Shown here piece by piece: positions 1 to 10,005 of a stretch of 64,000 nucleotides of DNA. A program made the translations under genes and the position numbers. Below the pieces are notes generated by a model. That model saw only the letters and a program-made list of their open reading frames with translations. It searched no databases and was not told the origin of the DNA. Each line of letters opens with the position of its first letter. Position 1 is the first letter of the stretch. Source of the stretch: Tretioscincus oriximinensis (Eukaryota > Chordata > Lepidosauria > Squamata > Gymnophthalmidae); the NCBI GenBank assembly GCA_022410635.1, contig JAJVDF010000019.1, positions 2,919,012 through 2,983,011 on the forward strand, in the 5' to 3' direction.

Positions 1-393
1 TAAGTCAGAGAATAACTCTCTCATAGTTTGTAAATGCACAGTCATTGAATCTCCCGCCATAAGTTTCAAATTAAACAATTTTCGACTTAAAATACATTTC
101 ACACCTGCAGTTTGCCTTTTATACAAGTCTTGAAATATTTTCCAACACTCCTTTGCTGNGACTGCATTCTTGATATAAGTCAGCTGGCTATTTTCCACAC
201 TAAGTACAATAATAGCACGAGCTTTTTCTTCTCTTCGTACCTGCTGCACAGGTGAGCCTGATGGTGGAGTGTGTTCAATCACAGACCAAAGATCTTGATG
301 TATCAGGTAACTTTTCATTTTTTCAGCCCACGACGCATAGTTCCCTTCTGATAATTTCTCGAATGGAAGGGAAGGAATTTGTGAAGCTGCCAT
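1..393 (-). CDS. Ty1/copia Gag, N-terminal part (runs off window)
   Basis: Open minus-strand frame of 131 codons from an ATG at 393-391 to the window edge, with no stop (one codon holds an N). The start has a favourable context (GAGATATGG). Residues about 10-35 include LSEGNYASWAEKMKSYL, the N-terminal motif of copia-type Gag in which a short leader precedes a W-x-x-x-M core. Residues about 80-131 (ECWKIFQDLYKRQ, then LSRKLFNLKLMAGDS) match the UBN2 / Retrotran_gag_2 fold. The family's Gag forms the virus-like particle that packages the element's RNA. An LTR and a copia-like primer site lie upstream in the right order. Protease, integrase, reverse transcriptase and RNase H should follow to the left of position 1. 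The intact frame suggests a fairly recent insertion. A domesticated Gag gene is possible, but the LTR and primer site argue for a retrotransposon. Confidence 0.85.
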   Translation of the reverse strand, partial: MAASQIPSLPFEKLSEGNYASWAEKMKSYLIHQDLWSVIEHTPPSGSPVQQVRREEKARAIIVLSVENSQLTYIKNAVXAKECWKIFQDLYKRQTAGVKCILSRKLFNLKLMAGDSMTVHLQTMRELFSDL

Positions 394-554
394 ATCTCCA
401 ACAAGCAAAAAAACACCACAGTATTCACAAACAATACAAGTTTCAATGCAAGCTGGCACCTGGACGTTTCAGGCAAAAAAAACTTGGCAGGTCCAAAACT
501 TTTCTGCAACACACTTCTCTCTGGTTCTGCAGCCTATAACTCTGACCTTGCATT

Positions 555-569
555 CTGGGCCCATAACCC
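555..569 (-). other. Primer-binding site for an initiator tRNA-Met half molecule
   Basis: The plus strand reads CTGGGCCCATAACCC, identical to the anticodon stem-loop region of vertebrate initiator tRNA-Met, so the element's RNA is complementary to it. Drosophila copia is known to prime with a 5' half of initiator tRNA-Met using this same region (GGTTATGGGCCCAG). The site lies 3 bases inside the proposed LTR end and about 160 bases before the gag ATG, as expected of a minus-strand primer site. Confidence 0.8.
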
Positions 570-572
570 TTT

Positions 573-1051
573 TGTCAGGCAATATTTAGTCACCCAGCAG
601 AGGTTCAGCAGAATAGTCAGATATGAAGGCACAATGAAAGAACTTACTGTGGATCTTCCTTGCTGCCAATAAGGAACTCAATACAAAAAGTTCTTTCTCA
701 AGGAAGGCATTTTATTCTTCTATACAAGTTGCATCAAAAAGAAAAATAAGTCATCTTGAATATAAATAAACTCCACCATTCATTTGGTAATAAACACACC
801 GGTACACACAATCTTCCCTTACATCATCTACTAACTGGGAAGACATTATATTTGCTTTTAAAGGTTTGAACTCATACATGTGCCTTACTGCCTTCAGGTG
901 CTAGTCATNAGTTCTTGCTTCACACTCATGGCTATGCATATCCTGCAAAACACTTACACTCTACATTCCATTATCTGTGTCCATATTCTGTAAACTACTT
1001 ACATCTCTTTTTGTTCTAGAAATCATGTACAAAAATATACAAATCCCAACA
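573..1051 (-). mobile_element. 5' LTR of the Ty1/copia element
   Basis: On the minus strand the LTR would begin TGTTGGGATTTG at 1051 and end CCTGACA at 573, giving 479 bp with TG...CA ends; the TGTTGG start is typical of copia LTRs. A poly(A) signal AATAAA sits at 716-711 and an AT-rich TATTTATA stretch near 755-775 could serve as TATA box. The right border coincides with the sudden start of CR1 sequence at about 1052, which supports it. The target duplication cannot be checked because the 3' LTR is outside the window. The inner border is firmer than the outer one. Confidence 0.65.
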
Positions 1052-1718
1052 AAATATGCACCTGTTCATGACTNCCTGCAAAGGGTATTTCAGGAGTCCT
1101 GCCTGTTGCTTCATCCCGGAGGCTGCATCCAGACATCCATTCTAGTAGCCATTTATACCCTTTGTGCTCATAAACCTGCCTAGTCCTATCTTGAAGCTAT
1201 GCAAGCTTTTAGCTACCGCCACCTCTTCAGGAATTAAATTCTACAGGCTGATGAATCTCTGGGTTAAAAAATACTTTCCTTTGTCTGTTTCACTTTTCTA
1301 CCCATAAATTTCAAAGAGTGCCCTCTGGTCCTGGTGTTGTGTGATAGAGAAAACATCTTTTCTCTATTCACCCTATCCATCACATGCATGATTTTGTACA
1401 CTTCAATCAGATCACACCTCTCAAACATCGCCTTTTGAGGCTGAGGAGGCCCAGACATTGCAGCCTGACTTCATAAGTGAGGTGCTCCAGACCCTGGTCA
1501 TTTTTGTTGCCCTTTTCTGCACCTTCTCTAGTTCCACAATATNCCTGTGGTAACCAGAACTAAACACAGTATTCCAAATGTAGCCTCACCACAGATTTAT
1601 AAAGAGGCAAAACATTTGCTGACTTGTTTTTGATTCCTTTCCTAATTATCCCCAACATCGAATTTGCCTTTTTTGCTGCTGCTGCTGCACACTGGGTGGA
1701 CATCTTTATCAAACTTCA
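1052..1718 (-). mobile_element. CR1 LINE fragment (C-terminal ORF2 and 3' UTR)
   Basis: The minus strand carries the C-terminal tail of the CR1 reverse-transcriptase protein: about 1264-1458 reads LIEVYKIMHVMDRVNREK and LSHNTRTRGHSLK, close to the other copies in this window. 3' UTR sequence occupies 1052-1200. The last roughly 130 bp of the CR1 3' end, seen in the copy at 3375, are missing at the left border, where the copia LTR starts. The right end fades at about 1718, a usual 5' truncation. There are frame breaks and two Ns; it is a dead copy. Confidence 0.85.
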
Positions 1719-3289
1719 TCAACTTTGGCTTCCCCTGCAGCCCAACTTCAGGGGCAAACCCCCCAAGAGCCCCAAACTTTGCTATCCAAAGAGGCGGCCA
1801 TGCCTGTGGATATCTTCAGTCAATGAAATCTTTAAATTTGTATAAAAGCAGCTCTGGAGAGATTCTTCTTTGGAACTTTAAAATGGAGGCCCTGTCCACA
1901 CGGAGCCTTATTCTGGGTAACATCTTGGATGTGTGTGGAAATCGCATGATATGAGGAGGTAAACTAACTAGAAGATAAACTCACCTCCAAAGTGCTTTAT
2001 GTAAGGCGTGGCAATAGGGCCGTCACAAGACGATAAAATTCCAATAGCCAATAGCAATATATTCCATCTAAAAGGCCATCGTATATGGACACATTCCTTG
2101 TGTGCTGTCACTTGAGATATTTGCTCATGTACAGAGGGTAGCAGGCAATATGCAGGCATCTTATCACCACTTTAAGAAGAACACTACAAGCATGACATTC
2201 CTAGTTCTCTTGTCCAGGAAGGCACCTTGGAACTTTTTCACACAAACATTCAGAAAATGGTCTCTGGAAATCATTCTTATCCACTGGGTGGGGAGAATTT
2301 TTCCTGCCTTTTGTACTTACCCAGACAGAGACATTCCTGATTCTAGTCCAGGAGCAGGAACTGCAAATATTGTATTTTTCCCTTCTACATTCTACACAAC
2401 TGGCTTATCAAATGATATTTTCCCAACAATCATTGTGAAGAAGACACACAAGGCATATGGGACACATAAGACTTGGTACTTCCTGTAGGAAAATTTCCTA
2501 GATTCAGGCTTGATTGTGGATTTCTTAAATGCAGTACAGGAAAGATAGGTTTATAGTAAGTTTAAATATGATTATGGATGACAAGGTGTAAGGAAGCAAT
2601 AATGTGGAAGATCAGTTCCTGCTAATCTCTTTACTGTTCTCCAATCAAAGAACAAATCTGGCCTTATTGCTTTATTTNGCCCTGATAGAAAAAATGTTTC
2701 TAACCCTGCAAATGCCCGAACTCTGCTTTTCTGCTCAGAAGTGTCCTCCCAACTGCCCTGAAAACAATACGGCAGGAAAGAAATCAGAAAATGAAGGTAT
2801 GGAGAGAAGCAAGAAGGAGCAGAAAAGAAGGACTGACTGCTACTCCCATTGTGAAGATTATTTTTTCCTATGTGGAGTTTTAAGGTAGATGGAGAGAAAG
2901 AGGTGATTNTAGTCTATTCTGGCTAGGCTGTAGCTGTGAAGGGAATATGGTTTGATTTCCTGTTGGGATGAAAGCTAGACAAGAATTGAGAGGATGTATA
3001 AGGACTCCATCCATCATTTCACATCCTGAGAGATTGTTCTGACTTTCTAAATTCTTCAGCTCTTTGAGCAATCTTGTTGTTCCATATCATTGATTTTTGG
3101 CTTAAAATCAAGTAACTACTTGGATGTCTCTTTGACATTTTTATGGTCTTCTTTCTAAGATAATTTATTTTATAATTATGCCTCAATGTTTGTGCCTAAC
3201 TTTATTTTCCAGTGGATCACAGCATATGAAAAATAGCAACATAAATTCTGAACAATAGAAAACACATGAAATAGTTAAAACATTAGCAT
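1719..3289. other. No gene recognised
   Basis: Unique-looking sequence with short chance ORFs only (longest 128 codons at 2102-2488, without recognisable motifs). Positions 1884-1940 read like the end of an old DNA transposon (CCTGTCCACACGG... and a GTGTGTGGAAA partner), but too decayed to call. Confidence 0.4.
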
Positions 3290-3358
3290 TATTTATTGTT
3301 ATTGTTGTTGTTGGTTGTTGTTGTTGTTGTTGTTGTTATTATTATTGTTGATATTATT
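3290..3358. repeat. TTG/TTA trinucleotide microsatellite
   Basis: Interrupted (TTG)n followed by (TTA)n, directly beside the 3' end of the minus-strand CR1 that starts at about 3375. CR1-type LINEs commonly end in short tandem repeats, so the tract may have grown from the element's tail. Confidence 0.9.
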
Positions 3359-3657
3359 TGGTTAACCATGCACTTAATAAGAACATAAGAAGGGCCATAC
3401 TGGATCGGGCCACAGCCTTTCTAGTCCAGCATTCTGTGTCATACAGAGGCCCACCAGATGCACCTGGGCAGTCCAAACAGAAGAAAGCAAAATATGCACC
3501 TGTTCATGACTCCCTGCAAATGGCATTTCAGGAGTCCTGCCTGTTTCTCCATCCTGGGGGCAGCATCCAGACATCCATCCTAGTACCCATTTATACCCTT
3601 AGTATCCATAAACCTTTCTACTCCTGTCTTGAAGCTATCCAAGCTGTTAGCTAGCAC

Positions 3658-4213
3658 TGTTCTGGAACAGAAGACAGTTCCCACAGTAACTCTATTTATG
3701 GTCGTTTAAGTTGCCATACATTGATGTACAATTTCTAGTGAGAGCTCCATCTAGTGGTAATTACATTAACAGGTAAAGAGTAGTGTCATGTGATAAAAAC
3801 CTAGGCTTATTATTGGATAGTTTATCCTCCATTTTTGGAGAATATTCTAGAAGGGAGACTCCATTTTCTCAATTTAGTTNCCTTCTTACCTTGTGCCTAG
3901 CTGCTTAGTCCTAGCATAGCTGGTAAGTAATCTTTATTTTTGTACTGTAAAACCTAATTATTAGATATATTTGTTTAATTATGTTTGATGCAAAGAATTT
4001 ATAAGTTGTGTTATATTTAAGTGAAAGATATATATATATTAGTCTAAGCCCTTCTGTAGACTATTGTTATATTGATTCCTGTTTATGTTTGTTTCAGTTT
4101 CACCTTGCCTTTTACCAAATAAAGTAGACTTCAGTAAAACAGTCTCTTTCACTGNGAGCAGGAAGGTTTATCTGCATGTCGGAATACACACTGTGTTTAC
4201 GTGTAGGAAGACA
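3658..4213 (+). mobile_element. Solo LTR (endogenous retrovirus or LTR retrotransposon)
   Basis: A 556-bp block interrupts the CR1 3' UTR. It starts TGTTCTGG, ends AAGACA, and is flanked by the direct repeat GCAC at 3654-3657 and 4214-4217. Removing the block plus one GCAC restores CR1 reading through TTAGCTAGCACCACCTCTTC, which matches the uninterrupted copies at 1210 and 45020. A TATA-like run lies at 4027-4039 and the poly(A) signal AATAAA at 4118-4123, giving plus orientation. No internal region or second LTR is present, so it arose by recombination between two LTRs. A 4-bp duplication is usual for gammaretrovirus-like and some Gypsy elements; I cannot name the family. Confidence 0.88.
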
Positions 4214-4221
4214 GCACCACC

Positions 4222-6060
4222 TCTTCAGGAAGTAAATTCCACAGGTCACTGACCCTCTGGGTGAAAAAAATACTTTCCTTTGTCTGTTCTCACTTTTCTG
4301 GCCATCAGTTTCAAGGAGTGCCCTCTGGTCCTAATGTTGTGTGATAGAGAAAACATTTTTTTTCTATTCACCCTATCCATCCCATGCATGATTTTGTACA
4401 CTTCAATCAGATCACTTCTGAAACATCACCTTTCAAGACTGAAGAGGCCTAGACNTTACAGCCTGAGTTCATAAGGGAGGTGCTCCAGACCCTTGATCAT
4501 TCGTGTTGCCCTTTTGTGTATCCTTCTTGAGATGTGGTGATCAGAACTAAACACAATATTCCAAATGCGGCCTTACCACAGATTTATAAAGAGGAAAAAC
4601 AACATTTCCTGACTTGTTTTCGATTCCTTTCCTAATGATCCCCAACATGGAATTTGCATTTTTTGCTGCTGCACACTGGGTTGACATCTTCATAGAATTG
4701 TCCACCAACACCCCAGGAACTTTTTTTTGCTTGGTCACAGAAAGCCTGGTTCCCATCAGGTGGTATTAGGGTTCTTTGCCCCAATGTGCCTGCCTTTGCA
4801 CTTGCTTAAATTGAAGTGCATTTGCCACTTTGATGCCCACTCACCCAATTTCAATAGATCACTCTGAAGTGCCTTACAACCATTTTCACTACCCTGAACA
4901 GTTTAGTGTCATCAGCAAACTTGGCTACATCACTATTTACNTCGGCATCTAGATTGTTTATGAATATATTGAAAAGCAAAGGTCCCAGTACAGACCCCTG
5001 GGGTACTCCACTTCTTACCTCTTTCCACTCAGAGAACTGTCTATTTATTACTACCCTCTTTTTTCTATCTTTTATCCAGTTCCCAATCCAGGACAAAGTC
5101 TGTCCTCTTCTGTCATGAGTGTGGAGCTTTTTTAGGAGCCTTTGATGAGGGACTTTATTAAAGCCTTCTTTAAATCTAGATAGACAATATAAAATGGATC
5201 ACATTTATCTATATGTTTGTAAACACCCTCAAAGAATTCTAGCAAGTTAGTAAGGCATGATTTATCTTTGCAGAAACCATGCTGAGTTTCATTTTACAAT
5301 GTGTGCTTTTCCATGTGTTTAGTAATTTTGTCCTTAATTATGGTTTCCAACACTTTACCTGGAACTGATATTAAATTGACGGGTCTATAATTTCCGGGAT
5401 CACCCCGGGATCCTTTTTTGAAGATTGATGTTACGTTAGCTACCCTCCAATCTACTGGTACTATGCCTGATTTTAAGGAAAGATTAAATATTTTAGTTAG
5501 AAGTTCAGCAATTTGACATTTGAGTTCTTTAAGAATTCTTGGGTGAATGGCATCTAGCCCTGTGGATTTATTAATGTTCAGCTTATTAAGGATAGCAAGG
5601 ACCTCCTCCCTTGTTATCTCTGTCCAGCTTAATTCCTCTGGTGTTCTCCCTGAGAAAACTAGATCTGTTGCGGGTAAAGTCCCTTTGTATCCTTCAGTGA
5701 AAACTGAAGCAAAAAATTCATTTAACCTCTCTGCAATCTCCACATCCTCTTTGATTATGCCCCTTTGTCCATTGCTTTTTAGTGGTCCGACTGCTTTCCT
5801 GGTAGGATTCTTATTTCTGATGTATTTTTAAAGGTCCTTATTTCTTTGCAATATGGTCCTCAAAGTTTTTCTTCGCATCCCTGACTACCACCTTGCATTT
5901 TGTTTACCACTGTTTGTGTTCCCTTCTGTTCTCCTCATTAGGATAAGCCTTCCACTTTTTAAATGTGTTTCTCTTCATTAAAATGACTTTCCCTGCTGTG
6001 GTGGTAAGCCATACAGGTGTCCTTTTGGACTTGGTGAATCCCTTTCTTTTCTTGGGAATA
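4222..6060 (-). pseudogene. CR1 ORF2 (reverse transcriptase), decayed
   Basis: Several overlapping minus-strand frames together cover the CR1 reverse transcriptase, which copies LINE RNA at the nicked target. At 5743-5294: LNEFFASVFTEGYKG, then FKKGSRGDPGNYRPV, the conserved fingers motif. At 5096-4851: [20 protein letters not shown] followed by FADDTK, the catalytic box with both aspartates present. At 4756-4547: the thumb region (PLYKSVVRPHLEYC). At about 4474-4270: the C-terminal tail. A stop follows residue 149 of the first frame, a 1-base frameshift lies near 5160-5170 (YLDLKKAFNKVP region), and more breaks follow. The apurinic endonuclease domain is not visible. It cannot make a working protein. 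Confidence 0.85.
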
Positions 6061-6214
6061 CATTTTATTTGAGCTTCCAATACTATATTTGCAAACAGTT
6101 TTTACGCTTTTTGACGGGACGGGACTTTTCTCACTTTTTCTTTTAATTTTCTTTTTAACATTTTCCTCACAATTTCCCTTGTGAAAGTTGTAGGTTTCTG
6201 TGGTAGAAACCTTC

Positions 6215-7480
6215 TGTACACTTAGAGTTATACAGAACATATAAAATAAAGCCCCCAAACAGTATTTATAGTGGGGCCTGTCAAAGGCCTTGGTGAGTAA
6301 GAAGAGTTTTAAGTTGGGATTTAAAAGCTGCCAGAGTGAGAAAAGAATGTAAATCAGTGGGAAGAGAGTTCCAGAGTTAGGGAGCATGAAGAGAGAAAGG
6401 ATAGACGTAAGACCAGACAGAGAAAGCTCTTGGCTGGACTAATTGTCGGGTCTGGACAGAGTGAAGAGTGTGAGGGGGTTGATAGAAAGAGACGAGGCAG
6501 GAAAGATATTGGGGGGCAATTGCATGAAGGGCATTAAAAGTGATAATTAAAGTCTTAAACTGAATATGAAAGTAGATAGGGAGTCAGAAGAGAGTAATCA
6601 AGTCGAGAGAATTTGAACAAGGGTCTTGTCTTTGCCAAAGTTCAAGAAAGGTTGGATTTTAGAGATGTTATATAAAAAGAAACAACAAGTTTGGGCCGCA
6701 GCAGTTATATGTGCCTCAAAAGAGAGAGTGGTGTCAAACAGCACTCTCAGATTTTTAGCTTCCTTAATAGCAGGAATGGAGATATTGTTAACCAGTATGG
6801 AAGAAAGAGAGACAGCGAGGGAAGGACATAGACAAAATTAGTAATTGAGTTTTAGATACGTTGAGTTTAAGCCTATGACTGCACATCCAGTCAGAGATTG
6901 TGGTGTGACACTGAGAGATACGAGATTCAATAGGTCAGAAGTAGAGATAAATCTGTGTGTTATCAGCATAAAGACGATTTTGAAAACCAAAGAACTTAAT
7001 GAGTCCCAAAGAGGAAGTGTAAACAGAAAAAAAGGAATGGCCCCCAAACTGAATCTTGAGAAACTCCAGTGGAGAGAGGGAAAGAGGAAGAAAGATAATT
7101 GCTGATAGACACTGTAAAGGAATGGTTAGATGAGAGCCAGAATAGAACAGAACCCGGAAAACCAAAGTGATGAGGAGTGTCAAGAAAGTGACAGACAGTG
7201 TGAAAGGCAGAAAGGTCCAAGAGCATGAGAATTGAGTAGAAACCTTTAGATTTGGTAAGAGGAAGGTCCTTTGTAGTCTTAGAGCAGTTTGCGTTGAATG
7301 GAGGGGGTGGAAACCAGATTGGAAAGGATCTAGAATGGAAGAAGGAGCCAGAAATTCTAGACAGTGTGCATAGACAACAAGCTCCTGATCCCAGTAGCTA
7401 TAAGCCTGCACCAATATGCAAGATCCCCAGGTCTTTCAGTCCCACAGCTAGAGGCTCCATCCACCTGCCAGATTTCTGCA
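6215..7480 (-). pseudogene. L2-clade LINE reverse transcriptase remnant
   Basis: Minus-strand frames at 7414-6935 and 7226-6996 match L2-type reverse transcriptase: an FQSGFHPLHSTQTAL stretch, then LLDLSAFHTVCHFLD (conserved LLDLSAAFDTVDH), STGVSQDSVWGPFLF ([10 protein letters not shown] box) and YADNTQIYL (catalytic YADDT box with the second aspartate changed to asparagine). Near 6387-6270 a third frame gives the L2 C-terminal motif LWNSLPTDL followed by a short lysine-rich tail. The changed catalytic residue, frameshifts and stops make it dead. It lies directly upstream of the CR1 copy in the same orientation, so one probably inserted next to or into the other. Confidence 0.75.
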
Positions 7481-8621
7481 TCGCATGCCCCAGTAGCTAG
7501 AGACTAGTATTTTTTGATACAGTCGCTGGCCAGTACCCAAGTGCTTCCACCCATTAAAGCCATGTGCCTCCTGGGCCTCATCTGCTGCAGCATAATTCTG
7601 CGNAGCAGGAACACCCACGGAGATAAACCACACCTACTTTTGTGGGCTTAACAAATAGTTAATATAAAACATGTACACAAAAATACCGTCATAGGCAATA
7701 CCAAGATGGAAAAGCTTGAATTGTATTACCTATCCTAAAATTCATTGCATGATTGCTGCATAAATTAAGTAGAGTTGGAGAGCTTAACTTGTAATTTTGC
7801 CACAAATCTTACGCAAAATGCTTCTTAAAAGTTGTAGTATGTGCTTCAGTTGCCTGAAGAGTAGTAAACACGAGCATCAATGAAATAAATACAAATGCAT
7901 TCCCAGTTCAGTACTGGAAGGACAAATGTTTGTCTGTCACCAACAGCTCAAAGAGTACAGAAAACAGGCAATATACTTTTACTGTGCAATTGAGCTCATA
8001 TTGCTAGCTTTCCCCAGTAGATTATCCATTGATTTTACTCCTCTTTAAAAAAGGATGGCAACTTATTGCAGCAAATTGTTCACTCCCATCTTGCTCACAC
8101 TGAGATGAATCACTACTGCACACATAACAGGCTGAAATGAAGCAAACAGCTGTTTAATGAAGTTTGCTTTGAAGCATCTGTCACAGAAACCTCAAAGTAA
8201 ATGGCAAAATTGGCCTAATGGTTTTGTTTATCACCCATTTTTCAACTGTTTATACCTGTCTTGAAAATAATGAACTAACAACTAGCAACTGGGACTATGC
8301 AGAATGGAAATCCAACTAAAAGCACATTAATTGTAACTCTAAAATACTGGCAGAACATATCTTGTATCATTGGACAGTATGCCTCAATTCAGTAAAGCAT
8401 TATAGGGACCTTTGGCATTTCATTACTGCCTGGAATCTAATAAATACATTGAGAAAAAAACTCCCAAAAGATAATATTGTAGGAATAAAATGATAAGGAG
8501 TATCATTCATTCGTTTATTTATTAATTCATTCTTATCTTTTTTTTATGAATAGAATTTTCAGTATCATCTGTAAGATATTATGGCTACATAAGTTGTTGA
8601 GTTTGTATACTTTGGACATTC
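7481..8621. other. No gene recognised
   Basis: Unique-looking AT-rich sequence. There is an ATTC/TTAT-rich patch at 8505-8545. No open frame with recognisable domains. Confidence 0.5.
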
Positions 8622-8634
8622 CATCACAGATTAG

Positions 8635-8853
8635 TCAATTTCAGAGAAATACTCGTGTTAGTCTAGTAGAAAGTCCAGCAAAGGGGCTAGTAGCACTTAG
8701 AGACTAACAGGAGAAAAGTGGGTGGCATAAGCTTTTGTAGACACATATACTTCTTAGTCCCTCAGCATCTGAAGAAGTAGACGTGTCTACGAAAGCTTAT
8801 GCCACCCACTTTTCTCCTGTTCGTCTCTAAGTGCTACTAGCCCCTTTGCTGAA
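8635..8853. mobile_element. Fold-back element of two opposed PLE 3' ends
   Basis: 219-bp near-palindrome. The left arm (8635-8748) is the minus-strand PLE 3' end and the right arm (8751-8853) the same sequence on the plus strand, meeting near AGAAGT. The arms match the 3' UTR behind the PLE's GIY-YIG frame at 45920-46050 (motifs CGAAAGCTTATGCCACCCAC and CCCCTTTGCTG). The 13-bp direct repeat CATCACAGATTAG flanks it at 8622-8634 and 8854-8866, so the inverted dimer was inserted as one unit. Inverted and partial copies are known for Penelope-like elements. Confidence 0.88.
8769..8803 (+). ncRNA. Hammerhead-ribozyme-like motif in PLE 3' end
   Basis: CTGAAGA at 8769-8775, a self-complementary stem (GTAGA...TCTAC, four-base loop) and GAAA at 8791-8794, followed by a GC-TTAT-GC mini stem III. 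The order and spacing are those of the hammerhead core CUGANGA-stem II-GAAA-stem III, and PLEs are reported to carry hammerhead motifs with short stem III. Two departures: an extra A before stem II, and C instead of U after stem III (position 16.1). Activity is therefore doubtful. Confidence 0.4.
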
Positions 8854-9149
8854 CATCACAGATTAGGTAGACAATTGAAACTCTGTGAACAATATCAACA
8901 CATTTCAGGTTACAAGGAAATCTAACAGCATTTTGAATAATGAAGGAAATGTTAGGATTCCTTTTCTTCTTGGTACCGGAAAATCATCCAAGCCACTAAC
9001 CTTCAGGACACCTGAACTGTGTCCACAAATATTAAAAAAAAGAGAGAATGCAGTTCAGAAGTGCCTTAAGGGTAATATTGTGTGGTACTTGTGTTTCTGT
9101 CTCTAAAGCTTTATTTTCTATCCTGGAATGTTCACATTGACTATTGTAA

Positions 9150-9690
9150 TGTGCTCTATGTACAGCTACCCTTAAAGATGTTTCAGAATTGGCACCTGGT
9201 GAAGAACACAACAGCTAGACTGGTAATTGATACATCCTGGTGAGAAGTACATTGCATTGGTCCTAAAAGAACTGCACTGGTCGCCCACTCACTATTGAGA
9301 CCAAGGTACTAACAATGACATGTAAGGCCTAAAACAGTTTAGGCCTCAAATATTTGATGGAACACCTCCTCCCGTACCTACCTNCCTGTCATTGAAGTCT
9401 CCTTTATCTCCTATATCACCTTCACTCGTCAAAGAGGTATGGACACATGAGAGGACTTTCTCAGTGATAGCTACCAGTTTATGGAATAGTCTTCCCTTTG
9501 ATGTGTGTCAGACACCTACAGTGTACATATTTAGATGCTNAGTGAAGATGCACCTCTTCACCTTCTCCTTTGGCCGAGATAATTATCCCTCTCCTTGTTT
9601 TTTTATGATTTTTTACTGTGATCCACGCTTGGAACTTAGCATGTGGGGTGGAATGCAAATATAAGTAAATAAATGATAAAGGTTCAGTAA
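9150..9690 (+). pseudogene. L2-type LINE, C-terminal coding and 3' tail
   Basis: Plus-strand remnant of the L2 protein end. Around 9270 it encodes ELHWSPTH (conserved LHWLPV); at 9392-9664 a frame reads RTFSVIATSLWNSLPFDV, the conserved F-S-V-x-A-x-x-L-W-N-S-L-P motif at the L2 C-terminus, then a lysine/phenylalanine-rich end. It closes with a TATAAGTAAATAAATGATAAA tail like other L2 3' ends here. Frameshifts and Ns are present. Upstream reverse-transcriptase domains are missing (5' truncation). Confidence 0.7.
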
Positions 9691-10005
9691 GAAGAGAAGA
9701 TGCAGACTGGTGAGTGCAAGATCCCATTTCTGAAATTCTGTCCAAATAGGACATTAAAGTAATCTGAACATTAAAGATAGATGGCATCTTTTCTTTGTTC
9801 CTGAAATTCTTCATAATATCGCTATGGGATTTCTGTGTATATTATTTCATGATACTTCCATTTTTTACAAAATGTAACAAGCTTTATACATTGTATACAC
9901 CGTACTCATTTAGAAAATCTTTGAAGATATACCTTTTTTTTTTAACAATATGTCTATTCCGTAGTTAAATATACTAAACAAAATCTTTTACAGTAAGAAA
10001 ATCTG
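9691..10005. other. No gene recognised
   Basis: AT-rich sequence between the L2 and L1 remnants; no motif seen. Confidence 0.4.

Larger units (their letters stand above)
3375..6200 (-). mobile_element. Long CR1 LINE copy, interrupted by a solo LTR
   Basis: Minus-strand CR1. Its 3' end is at 3375-3385 (plus strand AAGAACATAAGAAGGGCC), with 3' UTR to about 3653; the sequence resumes at 4214 after the inserted LTR and continues through the C-terminal ORF2 region (4222-4760), reverse transcriptase (4850-5745) and upstream coding sequence to about 6200. Joined, it is roughly 2.27 kb, long for a CR1 copy, since most are truncated to a few hundred bases. It abuts an L2 remnant in the same orientation. 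The 5' border is uncertain by some tens of bases. Confidence 0.85.

Noticed and set aside
252..539. Plus-strand ORF of 95 codons
   Set aside because: It is antisense to the copia gag and leader; the minus-strand frame has the family motifs.
3654..4217. Intron-like insertion in CR1
   Set aside because: TG...CA ends, a direct GCAC duplication and a poly(A) signal fit an LTR, not GT-AG splicing.
8635..8853. CRISPR-like repeat or attachment site
   Set aside because: The repeats are inverted, match the PLE 3' UTR and have target duplications; the genome is eukaryotic.
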